From a virus: a DNA stretch of 64,000 nt. The stretch is taken from IMG/VR virus record IMGVR_UViG_3300032738_000111, positions 1 through 64,000 of that record; one strand, written 5' to 3'. Below the pieces are notes generated by a model. That model ran no database searches and had not been told where the DNA came from. It worked only from the letters and a program-made list of their open reading frames with translations. Shown piece by piece: positions 7,066-14,867 of the stretch. The position numbers and the translations under genes are program-made. Position 1 is the first letter of the stretch. Every line of letters starts with the position of its first letter.

Positions 7066-7257
7066 TCAGTTGTCCGCACACTCGGCTTCTGGCATCGGCG
7101 TTTCGGGTGTGTAGGTTATTTCCCAACCCTCCCTATCTTGAACGATAGAGATGATGTGCCCATGCTTGACTGCCGCCTTGAACTTAGCGATTGCGTGGTC
7201 AATCTCAAATATGCGACTCGTTTCGACTACTCGCGCCTTCTTTATTTCCCAGCACAT
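7066..7257 (-). CDS. Small W-x-I-x-Y paralogue
   Basis: 63 residues, ATG with GAAAGGGGCAAGG leader. Module: KKARVVETSR, AKFKAAVKHGHIISIVQD, EGWEITYTPETP. It is the nearest relative of the 6844 gene and probably its tandem duplicate. Small size, conserved strand pattern and repeated leader are the only clues to its role. Confidence 0.6.
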   Translation of the reverse strand: MCWEIKKARVVETSRIFEIDHAIAKFKAAVKHGHIISIVQDREGWEITYTPETPMPEAECADN

Positions 7258-7296
7258 ACCCTTGCCCCTTTCACTTCATGGTGTGCGGTGTGCGGG

Positions 7297-8559
7297 TTAG
7301 CTTGCGGCGGGTGTGGCGGTCGGTTCAAGTAGGTGCCCTAGTTCCGCAAGGGCTTCCTGCTCCCAACGGAGGCGGACTAGGGTGCCCTCGTTAGACGTTG
7401 TCCAGTAGTGACATTCATCGCAGAGGCAGATACCGTTTGCAACCTCGCTACGGAGTTCTGCGTATTTAGCGAATGCGGCCTTATGGTGGACGTGAAGGTC
7501 GTTACTGTGTTTGCTGAAGCCCTCGCCGCAACGCTGACAAGTATAGGCGTCGCGCTTGCGACAGTTGCGCTTGAACGATTTCCCTTCCTTGGTGGACTGC
7601 CAGTGATTTCTCTCGCCCGAACCCCCCTGCCAATTATGAACCTTATCACCGCGATAGTGCTTACTTCGATACTCAGCATAGCATCGCTTGTGGTTGCAAA
7701 ACTTTCTGTCCCCGTCACATAGAAATACCTCAAATTCCCTTCCGCAGTTTTCGCAGGTCAATTTTGGGTGTATTGTTTTGACAATCTGTTTCACGCGATT
7801 AGCACTATCCCACAACCCGCGATGCTTCGGGTTACAGAAGACATTGCCACTTTCAGGAATCTGGCCGGGGTGGCGCTTCACAGGCCCTTCGCACCAAGCG
7901 CATTCGAGCTGGAGTTTTCCGCCCTTCCAGCTATGGCTCTCCTTACCACTACTCGTACCCGGTAGGCGGCCCCGCTTTTCTATTTCGTGGGTACGGAGTG
8001 CAACATAGACATGGCTAAGGGAACAATCCAAGTCATTAGCAATGGCAACCATAGTCTGTGTAGCATAAGCTCGTTCAAGCCATTCCTTGTTATTTAGTTC
8101 GGGTATACGAAAGAGTTTTGGGCCGTGCTTTCGGTACTTTTCGCGGCGACCAATCTTAGCGCATTCAGAACGGCAATACTGGCGTGTGCCAGGCGCTGGC
8201 TTGCCACAGATAGGGCACGGCGTGGGTTCTGCAGGAATAACGCCCCTCTCTCTACGCTCTACCCCATTCGCCTTGAACGCGTTATAGAGCGTTGATGTAG
8301 CTATGTGTAGCTTTTGTGATACAGCGCCGAGGGACATCGGGCTCCGATAAAGACTAACGGCTTCCGCGAAAAGCTCTGGGTCTCTCCAGATGGCGCTCCT
8401 ATTCCGGCCTAGACGATTCATTATGCCGAACTGCTTGAGTGCGCGCCCAACGGTTGTAGTGCCGCAACCTAATTTAGAAGCGATGCTAGCTGCGGAATAT
8501 ATAGTATAGGCATCCTTGAGCCATTCTTTGTCATTCAGTTCAGGTATCCGAGAGGCCAT
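7297..8559 (-). CDS. HNH endonuclease with repeated HTH segments and zinc fingers
   Basis: 420 residues. Two similar N-terminal units start RIPELNDKEWLKDAY and RIPELNNKEWLERAY (residues ~4 and ~150), each followed by a helix-turn-helix (SAASIASKLGCGTTTVGRAL; TMVAIANDLDCSLSHVYVAL). Zinc-finger pairs follow (CPICG...YCRSEC; CENCGREF...CNHKRC). The C-terminus is the HNH nuclease: CQRCGE, LHVHHKAAFAKY, then NGICLCDECH. This layout fits a free-standing homing-type nuclease. Its ATG overlaps the RHH gene stop (TAATG), so both share the promoter at 8747-8775. Confidence 0.85.
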   Translation of the reverse strand: MASRIPELNDKEWLKDAYTIYSAASIASKLGCGTTTVGRALKQFGIMNRLGRNRSAIWRDPELFAEAVSLYRSPMSLGAVSQKLHIATSTLYNAFKANGVERRERGVIPAEPTPCPICGKPAPGTRQYCRSECAKIGRREKYRKHGPKLFRIPELNNKEWLERAYATQTMVAIANDLDCSLSHVYVALRTHEIEKRGRLPGTSSGKESHSWKGGKLQLECAWCEGPVKRHPGQIPESGNVFCNPKHRGLWDSANRVKQIVKTIHPKLTCENCGREFEVFLCDGDRKFCNHKRCYAEYRSKHYRGDKVHNWQGGSGERNHWQSTKEGKSFKRNCRKRDAYTCQRCGEGFSKHSNDLHVHHKAAFAKYAELRSEVANGICLCDECHYWTTSNEGTLVRLRWEQEALAELGHLLEPTATPAAS

Positions 8560-8708
8560 TACCCCTCGCCCCCTTCTCGCTCAACCTTCTCCGCAATCGC
8601 TTGCCGGATATACTCCGACCGGCTCATGCGCGCCTGCCAGCGAGCGTCCTCCAACCGCTCAAGGAAAGCCTCGTCAACAAAGAACAGAACCTGCTTATCC
8701 TTCTTCAT
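8559..8708 (-). CDS. Ribbon-helix-helix (Arc/CopG-like) small DNA-binding protein
   Basis: 49 residues from ATG 8706-8708, preceded by AGGAAG. It begins KKDKQVLFFVDEAFLERLE (beta strand then helix A) and continues ARMSRSEYIRQAIAEKVE (helix B), the classical RHH fold that dimerises on DNA. As first gene after the promoter at 8747-8775 it could repress its own operon, which also holds the HNH nuclease. Confidence 0.7.
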   Translation of the reverse strand: MKKDKQVLFFVDEAFLERLEDARWQARMSRSEYIRQAIAEKVEREGGEG

Positions 8709-8746
8709 GGTCTGCGCTTCCTGTGTTAGACTAGGTACTGTTATAG

Positions 8747-8775
8747 ACTATACAGGAAATGAGAATACTTGTCAA
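8747..8775 (-). promoter_or_regulatory. Sigma-70-like promoter TTGACA-17-TATAGT
   Basis: Minus-strand TTGACA at 8775-8770, 17-nt spacer, TATAGT at 8752-8747. It overlaps the stop of the methyltransferase gene and leaves a ~32-nt leader before the RHH gene. Inverted ACTATA/TATAGT-like sequences around the -10 (TATAGTCTATAAC) could be an operator. Confidence 0.7.
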
Positions 8776-9512
8776 GGGCCGCACGAAGATTTCTGACTGG
8801 CCTCCGCCACAACCCGCGCCGCCGTAGCTTCCGCAGACTTCGGGTTCGTGTCAAAGCCTATCCATCGCCGCCCGTACTTCGCAGCAGCAACCGCCGTCGT
8901 GCCGGAACCCATGAATGGGTCGAGCACTATGTCACCTTCGTTGCTCGACGCCTTCACAATTCGTTCTACTATCTGCAATGGTACCCGTTTCCCCCAGTTG
9001 CCCTCCTGCTCCGGCGAGTTCTGTGGAGCCTCATATTCCCACCAGTCGTATGTCTCGTCGGCATGGAAAGTGTAGCCATCCCCCTTAGTCAGAAAGATGA
9101 TTGCGCGGTGCGCCCGCTTCCAGTTGCGTTGCGGGTCCTCAGTCGCATACGGATATACCCAAGTGGCCTCATGTGGATGCACCCATGTCAACCAGCGGCG
9201 GAAGGTCAGCGGCAAGTCTTGGATCATCGCCAGCCAATCAGCGCAACACTCCGGCAGGTGCTTGAGGTACAGGCTACCCCCTTCGGCCAGCACTCGCGCA
9301 CATTCGCTAATCCAGCTTCGGCACCAATCGCGGTATTCCTCGGCGGGATAGCTGGCACCAGCGGCATAGTGCGGCGCGTCGGTGAAGATAAGGTCAACCG
9401 AGTTTGGGTGCAGGCAGCGCAGGCCCTCGAGTATGTCAAGGCAATGGACTTTGCCGCAGGACAGGCCGATAGAGGGTTCGGTATTGGTGGGCTGGACTGC
9501 AACCTGAGACAC
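8772..9512 (-). CDS. DNA (N6/N4) methyltransferase, beta class, with altered motif IV
   Basis: 246 residues from GTG 9510-9512, with GAAGG upstream. Motif IV precedes motif I, as in beta-class amino-methyltransferases. Motif I is clear (IVLDPFMGSGTTAVAAAKYG, SAM binding). Motif IV, normally DPPY, reads DAPHY (IFTDAPHYAAG), changing two of four catalytic-loop residues; it may be inactive or altered in target. No recognition domain of known type is visible. It is separate from the other three methylases, between head and accessory genes. Confidence 0.8.
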   Translation of the reverse strand: MSQVAVQPTNTEPSIGLSCGKVHCLDILEGLRCLHPNSVDLIFTDAPHYAAGASYPAEEYRDWCRSWISECARVLAEGGSLYLKHLPECCADWLAMIQDLPLTFRRWLTWVHPHEATWVYPYATEDPQRNWKRAHRAIIFLTKGDGYTFHADETYDWWEYEAPQNSPEQEGNWGKRVPLQIVERIVKASSNEGDIVLDPFMGSGTTAVAAAKYGRRWIGFDTNPKSAEATAARVVAEASQKSSCGP

Positions 9513-9563
9513 GGTCGCGGCCTTCTTTCGGTAGCAAGGTTGTCAAGGTGCGGGGTGTAGAAA

Positions 9564-9588
9564 GGGGGCCGCGTTTTGAGCGACCCCC
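9564..9588 (-). terminator. Intrinsic terminator after head-fibre-like gene
   Basis: 9-bp stem (9564-9572 with 9580-9588, one G-U) and 7-nt loop, flanked by T-rich sequence on the minus strand (CCCCCTTTCTACA). It lies 24 nt after the stop of the 9613 gene and before the methyltransferase. Confidence 0.75.
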
Positions 9589-9612
9589 TTGCATCCTGTT
9601 CGTGCTTATGGA

Positions 9613-10326
9613 CTACGCATACACAGTCGGCGGCACGGGATTGGAATGGGCAACTGGCCGTAATGGTGTCGGGTCGCTTCGCTGCTTTTCCGTAGCCACC
9701 AGCCGGATGCTGATAGTCGTCGTGTACGATTCGTCGTAGTCCATTGAGCAGACCGTTACGAACTCTTGGTCGCTGTGACCAGACAGGCCAGTTATGCCGG
9801 CAGTTCCTCCATCAGTCGTTGAGAGTATTTCGACTTGGCCTGATGGACTGTCTGACAAGGTGCTTCGCATGACATTATGAGCAACTACCGGACTATAGCT
9901 AGGCGTAGTGTATGTCGTCCATGTGTGCTGATATGCTATTGGTTCCCCCCAGGGCTTGGGCCAGGTTCCGTCGTGCCAGAAATACAGATTAGCCTTCTCT
10001 GCCTTGAATGCGACTTGGACTAGGCCATAACTGTCGGCGACAATGTCAGCCTGTCCGCTTTCCTGCGCATCCCCCGTATCCGCCTTGTAGAACGTAAACC
10101 GCTTGTCCTCGTTGGGCGGTCTTTCGAGTGTGATGCTGGAATTGGCATCTATGCGGAAGCTACCGATTGGCTTCCCGTCAATCGTCACCTCCGCGTCGCA
10201 CGATACACCCCTACTGTTCCTGAGTACGAGCGTGTACTGCTTGCCATGATTCAGTTCTACATACCCCGACTCTTTTTCGGTACCTTCTGGCACCCTGACG
10301 CTGAAACTGTTCAAGTACATTTTCAT
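9613..10326 (-). CDS. Virion-associated protein with conserved N-terminal beta domain
   Basis: 237 residues, AAGGAGCG before ATG. The first ~110 residues (VRVPEG...GYVELNHGKQYTLVLRNSRG, CDAEVTIDGKPIGSFRID, ITLERP...RFTFYKA) belong to a beta-rich family that I recognise from phage and bacterial proteins without known function. The Ser/Thr-rich middle and the C-terminal part (FVTVCSMDYDESYTTTISIRLV) look like a spike or decoration. It follows the capsid gene with its own promoter (10372-10400) and terminator, so high expression as a head decoration or fibre is inferred. Confidence 0.6.
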   Translation of the reverse strand: MKMYLNSFSVRVPEGTEKESGYVELNHGKQYTLVLRNSRGVSCDAEVTIDGKPIGSFRIDANSSITLERPPNEDKRFTFYKADTGDAQESGQADIVADSYGLVQVAFKAEKANLYFWHDGTWPKPWGEPIAYQHTWTTYTTPSYSPVVAHNVMRSTLSDSPSGQVEILSTTDGGTAGITGLSGHSDQEFVTVCSMDYDESYTTTISIRLVATEKQRSDPTPLRPVAHSNPVPPTVYA

Positions 10327-10371
10327 CGCTCCTTAGGCTTGTGTTGGCCGTTCAGGATTTGTACTGCGCTT

Positions 10372-10400
10372 ATTGTAGAAGGGGCCGCGCTGTTAGTCAA
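10372..10400 (-). promoter_or_regulatory. Sigma-70-like promoter TTGACT-17-TACAAT inside a terminator region
   Basis: Minus-strand TTGACT at 10400-10395, 17-nt spacer, TACAAT at 10377-10372, upstream of the 9613 gene. Its -35 lies in the loop of the hairpin at 10381-10409, so the same 40 bp end one transcript and start the next. Confidence 0.65.
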
Positions 10401-10409
10401 CCCGGCCCC
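10381..10409 (-). terminator. Terminator hairpin after the 10431 gene
   Basis: ggggccg at 10381-10387 pairs with cggcccc at 10403-10409; the minus strand continues CCTTCTACAAT. It follows the stop of the 10431 gene by 21 nt. Confidence 0.6.
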
Positions 10410-10430
10410 CTCGTTACTCACGTCAACGGC

Positions 10431-10841
10431 TTACTGCGTGCTTATGGCCGGCCTCTTCACACTGAACCGCGCGATGATGTGCGTGTTCACGAAAGTCTGG
10501 CCTTCGCCGCTGCAGACGGTGCTAACGAAGATGTTCTCCGCAGCGGTGGTGCAATCAATCCAACGATACGTCGAGGAAATGCTCGTGAACGCCAGGCCCG
10601 CAGCCGGTACAGCCGTCGAACTAGGCGCGGAGCAAACCAGATTCCCGTCGGTATCGTTCAACTGCCAGGTTGTCACGTTCGTGGTGCCAGCAGCTTCGTT
10701 GGTCTCCGAGTATATGTAGCAGTCCTCCAAGTAGTAAAGGTAACCTGCCGGCAGTCTCGTGTGCCACTGGTAAGTATCCTCGGTGCTATGAATAGTCAGC
10801 GCACCGATGTTGAAGTCTCTCACTATCTGATTCGGAACCAT
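10431..10841 (-). CDS. Putative head accessory/decoration protein
   Basis: 136 residues, AGGAGAG before ATG. Beta-rich, Thr/Ser-rich composition (TIHSTEDTYQWHTRLPAGYLYYLEDCYIYS, AGTTNVTTWQLND) without recognised domains. It stands alone between two terminators, directly after the major capsid gene, where decoration or head-completion proteins are usual. The role is inferred from place only. Confidence 0.5.
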   Translation of the reverse strand: MVPNQIVRDFNIGALTIHSTEDTYQWHTRLPAGYLYYLEDCYIYSETNEAAGTTNVTTWQLNDTDGNLVCSAPSSTAVPAAGLAFTSISSTYRWIDCTTAAENIFVSTVCSGEGQTFVNTHIIARFSVKRPAISTQ

Positions 10842-10969
10842 GTTGCTCTCCTGTTTGTATTGTGCCGCTGCTGACTACGCCGCGACATGTAGGCAGTACG
10901 CCCCAGGCGCTCTATATGGCCGCCTGACAACGGTGTTCTTGGCAGCCCTGGCGACCCCTCGGAATAGAG

Positions 10970-10997
10970 GAGGGTCGGGGGTTTAGCCCCGACCCTC
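10970..10997 (-). terminator. Strong terminator after the major capsid gene
   Basis: Perfect 11-bp stem: gagggtcgggg (10970-10980) with ccccgaccctc (10987-10997), 6-nt loop. A second perfect hairpin, aaccggg/cccggtt with a CGAA loop (11016-11033), lies between it and the capsid stop. The tail is only moderately T-rich. The 235 bp from 10842 to 11076 hold no credible gene. Confidence 0.75.
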
Positions 10998-11076
10998 ACG
11001 GATGCTGTGACTACTAACCGGGCGAACCCGGTTAATGTCGTGGCAGAGCATCCGCCCCATACGTATTGGGACGCGG

Positions 11077-12585
11077 TTACGGAGTGATGTTGTAACCGTG
11101 GCCGGTGGTTACATCCGTTGTACCATACATGTGAGTAAAAGACCCACGCCATACGGCCAGGATGTTAGAACGACCCTTCATCGGTTCGCGCACCAGCTCG
11201 ATAGTCAGGTTGCGCCGGTCAGCGAACAACCACGTCTGCTTGGGCACGACGAGCAGAGAGGTGGTGGTCAGAGTAGTCCCGTCGTACTTGCCGGTTGCGG
11301 CCAGGTTCGTCGGTATCCAGGCTGAGGAGACAATCGGAGAACCGAAGAAGTCCCCCACTTGGCCCGTCAGGACCGTGCGGTCGCCGAGTTCCGTGTTGCG
11401 CATGAACACGACCGTCTTGTTGGTGGTGTTGTCAACGAGCGTATAAGTCTTCGCCCGCAACTTGCTGGGGATTATGACGACTACATCCTCCAGCGGCTCC
11501 AGATACTCCTGGTTCATCGCGGTAAAGATGGACAGCAGGTTATCGCCGTTGTATGTGGCCAGGTCCTTGCTCGCCGTCGTGGTGACGTTGAGGGCATAGT
11601 CGCGCAAGCCATTCCAGGCCTTGCGGCGGTCGATGGTGCTAACCACATTCGTATCCATGTGCGTAGTTGCGTCATCACCTGAGATGACAGCCTCTTCGAT
11701 GGCCTCGCCCATAATCCGCGCGATGGTCTTGCGCAGTTCGGGCAGGAGGGGAACGATACTGTCTTCCTCTGCCTCTTCCGAGTAGGAAATCAGCGCGGCT
11801 AGCTTTTTTGCGGCTAGGCTACGGCTGGCCGTGGCCGGCGTAGTGCGCTCATACTCGGCGGGGGCGTCATCTTCTGCCTCCCCCTGCAGGTAGGCAGTGC
11901 CACCAGTAAGGCCGAACGGCAGCGTGAACGCATCCTTCGGCTGCTCGATACGCGGGAAGAGTGCCGTCACCACAAGCTGCTTGTGGATAGCTTCCACGAG
12001 CTCGGAGCTGTACTCAGTCGGGCACCATTCCAAGCCCTCAGCAGTGGTCGCGGTATCAATAGCCTTAGCCATGAGTGGATTGCTTTCGGTCAGTCGCCGG
12101 TAGTATTCCAACCGTGCAACTGGCACCGGATTGCCAATCTCGCCGCGAATAACGGACATGGTATAGAGGTCATCCCATACTGTCTTGAACGCCTTTTCGC
12201 TCTCATCCTGCGCAGGCTCGCGAATCGCCCGCTGAATCTCGGGCATTGACTTCATCCGGCTAACTCGGTCGTAGGCTATCCGGCTTTCGTCGGGGTCAAC
12301 ATCAGGACGCTGGAACTCGGCCAGCTTCTGCGACAGGTCGGCATTCTCTTTCCTGTCCTCACCAGCCTGTGTGGCGAACTCGGTTACTTGCTTCTCAAGG
12401 GCTTCGATGTCCTCGCGCGTCACACTGTCAGCGTCAACCTGGTCGGCGCGTTCTTTATCAGCAGCAGACGCCTTCATGATACTGGCGGCGTGCTCCTGCG
12501 CACCTGCGATTTCCTCGTCGGTCACTTCGGCCACAGGCTTATCAAGCGCCTCGGCAACCTTCTCTCTCAGTGCTTCGTTATCCAT
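11077..12585 (-). CDS. Major capsid protein, HK97 fold
   Basis: 502 residues. The first ~110 are a charged helical delta/scaffold-like region (ALREKVAEALDKPV, EDIEALEKQVTEFATQAGED) expected to be cut off by the protease encoded upstream. The body has HK97 capsid features: a long spine-helix region with EYSSELVEAIHKQLVVTALFPRIEQ, an E-loop/P-domain stretch AKKLAALISYSEEAEEDSIVPLLPELRKTIARIMGEAIEEAVISGDD, and A-domain VVVIIPSKLRAKTYTLVD. Immediately after the protease gene and followed by the strongest terminator of the window. Confidence 0.9.
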   Translation of the reverse strand: MDNEALREKVAEALDKPVAEVTDEEIAGAQEHAASIMKASAADKERADQVDADSVTREDIEALEKQVTEFATQAGEDRKENADLSQKLAEFQRPDVDPDESRIAYDRVSRMKSMPEIQRAIREPAQDESEKAFKTVWDDLYTMSVIRGEIGNPVPVARLEYYRRLTESNPLMAKAIDTATTAEGLEWCPTEYSSELVEAIHKQLVVTALFPRIEQPKDAFTLPFGLTGGTAYLQGEAEDDAPAEYERTTPATASRSLAAKKLAALISYSEEAEEDSIVPLLPELRKTIARIMGEAIEEAVISGDDATTHMDTNVVSTIDRRKAWNGLRDYALNVTTTASKDLATYNGDNLLSIFTAMNQEYLEPLEDVVVIIPSKLRAKTYTLVDNTTNKTVVFMRNTELGDRTVLTGQVGDFFGSPIVSSAWIPTNLAATGKYDGTTLTTTSLLVVPKQTWLFADRRNLTIELVREPMKGRSNILAVWRGSFTHMYGTTDVTTGHGYNITP

Positions 12586-12657
12586 GTTGGATATTCGGTT
12601 TCCTTTTGATGTAGCCCTACTATAGTGCCCCTTGATATTGCATTGCTGCTATACTGC

Positions 12658-13875
12658 TTACGGCTTGCCAGCGAAATGCACTGGCCTCTTCTCGCGTATC
12701 TGCCAGCCGGATAGGTCTCCAACCTGCCCGTCCTCGCCTGCCGCTGTCACATCGGGCTGCAACAGTCGGTCAAGCTGCTCACGGGCTTCCGCGAGGCGTG
12801 CTATGTAATCGGCAGATAGGTCTCTGCCTTCCTTCCGCCAATGGGTAGTGATATTGCCTACTGATATGAGGCCGGTGCGGACTGCCTCAATGTCATCCTC
12901 GAAGCGTTGTTCCTCTGATAGCTCCTCTTCACCGGCCTTCCATATCGCTGCGCCGTCGTCCGCCTTCTCGGGGAATGGCTTGTCAAACTTCGCGTAATAC
13001 TTCTTCGCGTGGGAAAGACAACGGGCTTTGTCAGCATCAGGGATGTCAACCCCTCCGCGCGCCCCGTGCAAAGCACCAACCGCAGCCGCTATGCCACGCC
13101 AGACTGCCGATAGCTCACCGTCAACGATGTCGGCAAAGCCCAGCTTGTACGCGCCGAGGGCTTGCTTGTCGGCGCTGTCATACCAGAGGAAGGCCTTCCG
13201 ATACAACGTCCAGTCCATGTCTTCGCCATTAGCCCAGTTGCGGACACGCTTGCTGGCTCCGCGCTTATCCCAAGGGCGTTCCTCGTCTGCCAACGGGAGG
13301 TCGCCGAACGGGACTGCGCCGAGTTCAATGTCAGGGGCGATGGTCTGCTGCTCCATGTCCAGGCCGAGCGACTTCGCAAAGGCCATAGTGGCACCAGGAT
13401 TAGCAGGTATCGAAACTAGAGCTGTCTCCAGCCAGTCGATTCGCCTCCAGACCTTGATGCCGTCGTCGCGGTCCTCGAAATCGGGTGTTCCGTCTGGATG
13501 CGGACCGTAGAGGGATGAATATGGGCTAAACCCTATGGAGAGGCAACGAATCACCTTGTCGCGAACTAGATTGAGCGCCTTTCCTGCTTGTTCTGTTGCA
13601 TCTGTCAGATATACTTGGATACTTGTTTCCCGCTCAGTAACCCGCGCGTCGCGTGCATAGCCAATTGGTTCGTATGTATCATGTTGCCACGTCATTAGGG
13701 GGTTTGCCATGTAACGGTCAACAGTCTCTGCCATTGCCTCGCTAGCTACTATTTCGCGAGTGCGGTCCTCTTGCGGAGTGCTGCAAGTAGCCCAGAATGT
13801 CCTACTCTCCTCGTCAAATTCCTTGACCTCCATCGGCATGACATTGATACGGTCAAAGGCGTTCATGTTAGACAT
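12658..13875 (-). CDS. HK97-type prohead protease (U35) with C-terminal fused domain
   Basis: 405 residues; GAGGAG lies 6 nt before ATG. Protease part: residues 1-175, with catalytic His in TWQHDTYEPIG and Ser in LSIGFSPY. After a linker comes a domain seen elsewhere in phage proteases and portal-region proteins: RGASKRVRNWA, LYRKAFLWYDSADKQALGAYKLGFADIVDGEL, ALHGARGGVDIPDADKARC. A charged helical tail follows. It matures the prohead by removing the capsid delta domain. Encoded just before the capsid gene, with a 72-bp gap. Confidence 0.9.
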   Translation of the reverse strand: MSNMNAFDRINVMPMEVKEFDEESRTFWATCSTPQEDRTREIVASEAMAETVDRYMANPLMTWQHDTYEPIGYARDARVTERETSIQVYLTDATEQAGKALNLVRDKVIRCLSIGFSPYSSLYGPHPDGTPDFEDRDDGIKVWRRIDWLETALVSIPANPGATMAFAKSLGLDMEQQTIAPDIELGAVPFGDLPLADEERPWDKRGASKRVRNWANGEDMDWTLYRKAFLWYDSADKQALGAYKLGFADIVDGELSAVWRGIAAAVGALHGARGGVDIPDADKARCLSHAKKYYAKFDKPFPEKADDGAAIWKAGEEELSEEQRFEDDIEAVRTGLISVGNITTHWRKEGRDLSADYIARLAEAREQLDRLLQPDVTAAGEDGQVGDLSGWQIREKRPVHFAGKP

Positions 13876-13940
13876 GTGTAGCTCCTCTTATTCCGCCCCT
13901 GAGTTCGATTGGTTGTCAGTCAAGGATGTTCGGCTCTTCG

Positions 13941-14007
13941 GGCTGCCTACATTAGTTTTGACAGGGCCGTCGCCCCGTCTCACCGCGCAGACTCAACATA
14001 GGCAGCC
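13941..14007 (-). promoter_or_regulatory. Structured leader upstream of the protease-capsid genes
   Basis: A 9-bp inverted repeat (ggctgccta 13941-13949, taggcagcc 13999-14007) encloses an 8-bp hairpin (minus strand GACGGGGC/GCCCTGTC, loop GACG). The gene-free region 13876-14022 is otherwise empty. It may be a terminator for the 14023 gene or a stabilising leader for the protease and capsid mRNA. Confidence 0.4.
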
Positions 14008-14022
14008 GGAAGGGCCGCGTGT

Positions 14023-14286
14023 TCACTCATATTCCATCGCTCGCCGTCCACTGTGCCACAGTGCGTGTATGTTCTCCCTCATTTCCTCCAAGCCTTCGTC
14101 CGTCCATTCGTAGGGGCTATCATCATCGCTTGCCATGATTTCGTCAGCGGATGGCATATTCCACGAACTCATCTCAGGAAGCATCGGGGTAACAACTGGG
14201 CCTACTGCGGCTTGTGGCAATATCACGTAAGCAGCAGATGACGTGTATTGCTTCAGTGTGCAGACCTTGAATTGTTGGGATAGCAT
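14023..14286 (-). CDS. Hypothetical small protein
   Basis: 87 residues from ATG 14284-14286, preceded by AGGTGA; GTG at 14295 is possible. Neutral N-terminus (LSQQFKVCTLKQYTSSAAY) and an acidic C-terminus (ADEIMASDDDSPYEWTDEGLEEMRENIHALW). Not recognised. It lies between portal-region small genes and the capsid operon leader. Confidence 0.5.
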   Translation of the reverse strand: MLSQQFKVCTLKQYTSSAAYVILPQAAVGPVVTPMLPEMSSWNMPSADEIMASDDDSPYEWTDEGLEEMRENIHALWHSGRRAMEYE

Positions 14287-14322
14287 CTCAATCACCTGTT
14301 CGCCTATTGCGTATACTCGTTC

Positions 14323-14661
14323 CTATTCCGCGAACGGTTCGCGCAGGGTAAATAGGCGGCGCAGGCTGATAGGCTTGCCCTTGTAATCGCCGTCTATGTT
14401 CAACCGCGTGTCCGCCTCGCTGTGATAATACCAGAAGCGCCTACCTACTCGCGCTGCAAGGAATAGGTAGCGGTGTAGCCCCCACCGAAAGTCGCCCGAT
14501 AGTCCATACCGCACCCGCAAACAGGTCAACATAAATGGGCCTACGTTGACACTGAAGTTGGGCCAAGGACGCTCAATGATGAACGGTATGGTCATAGTTG
14601 TTGTTGCCGCCTGCGCACTATTGCCTATTGACGTCGGCCCGCCCCACATATCAAACCCCAT
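14323..14661 (-). CDS. Hypothetical small protein
   Basis: About 112 residues. Start at ATG 14659-14661 (GGAAGGG directly before) or ATG 14649 (GGGG 6 nt before); the longer ORF to 14826 would overlap a whole zinc-protein gene. Basic and aromatic (SGDFRWGLHRYLFLAARVGRRFWYYHSEAD), beta-like, C-terminus GKPISLRRLFTLREPFAE. No family recognised. Confidence 0.5.
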   Translation of the reverse strand: MGFDMWGGPTSIGNSAQAATTTMTIPFIIERPWPNFSVNVGPFMLTCLRVRYGLSGDFRWGLHRYLFLAARVGRRFWYYHSEADTRLNIDGDYKGKPISLRRLFTLREPFAE

Positions 14662-14848
14662 TCCCTTCCCGCTCGGCCAGCCCCCGCTGATACCCTTTCT
14701 CCTCAGCCTGCTCCATGCACTTCTGGCATACATCAACTCGAAAGGAAGGCAGCGCATTCTCGTCCCCACGGGTAGAGGTTGTTTGATTGCACAACCCTGC
14801 CCCACAAGTATTGCACCAGACATCAACTACAACCGACAGGTCGGGCAT
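14651..14848 (-). CDS. Small zinc-binding protein, copy 1
   Basis: 65 residues with two CxxC pairs: VWCNTCGAGLCNQTT and VDVCQKCMEQAEEKGY. The frame CN-x-C-x-AGLCNQT...GDE...P-x-x-RV-x-x-C-x-x-C...GY-x-RG is shared with the gene at 14868, so the pair is a tandem duplication. A zinc ribbon is likely; the target is unknown. Confidence 0.65.
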   Translation of the reverse strand: MPDLSVVVDVWCNTCGAGLCNQTTSTRGDENALPSFRVDVCQKCMEQAEEKGYQRGLAEREGNGV

Positions 14849-14867
14849 CGTAGCGTGGCCTCCTCGC

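Noticed and set aside
9530-9546. TTGACA upstream of the methyltransferase as a promoter
   Set aside because: No acceptable -10 hexamer at 16-18 nt; the similar ttgtcaaggtgc strings at 6547, 9541 and 24558 are partly coding for HLDN and are not a consistent element.
10823-11152. Minus-strand ORF of 109 codons after the capsid gene
   Set aside because: It spans two perfect hairpins and overlaps the capsid C-terminus; composition is not protein-like.
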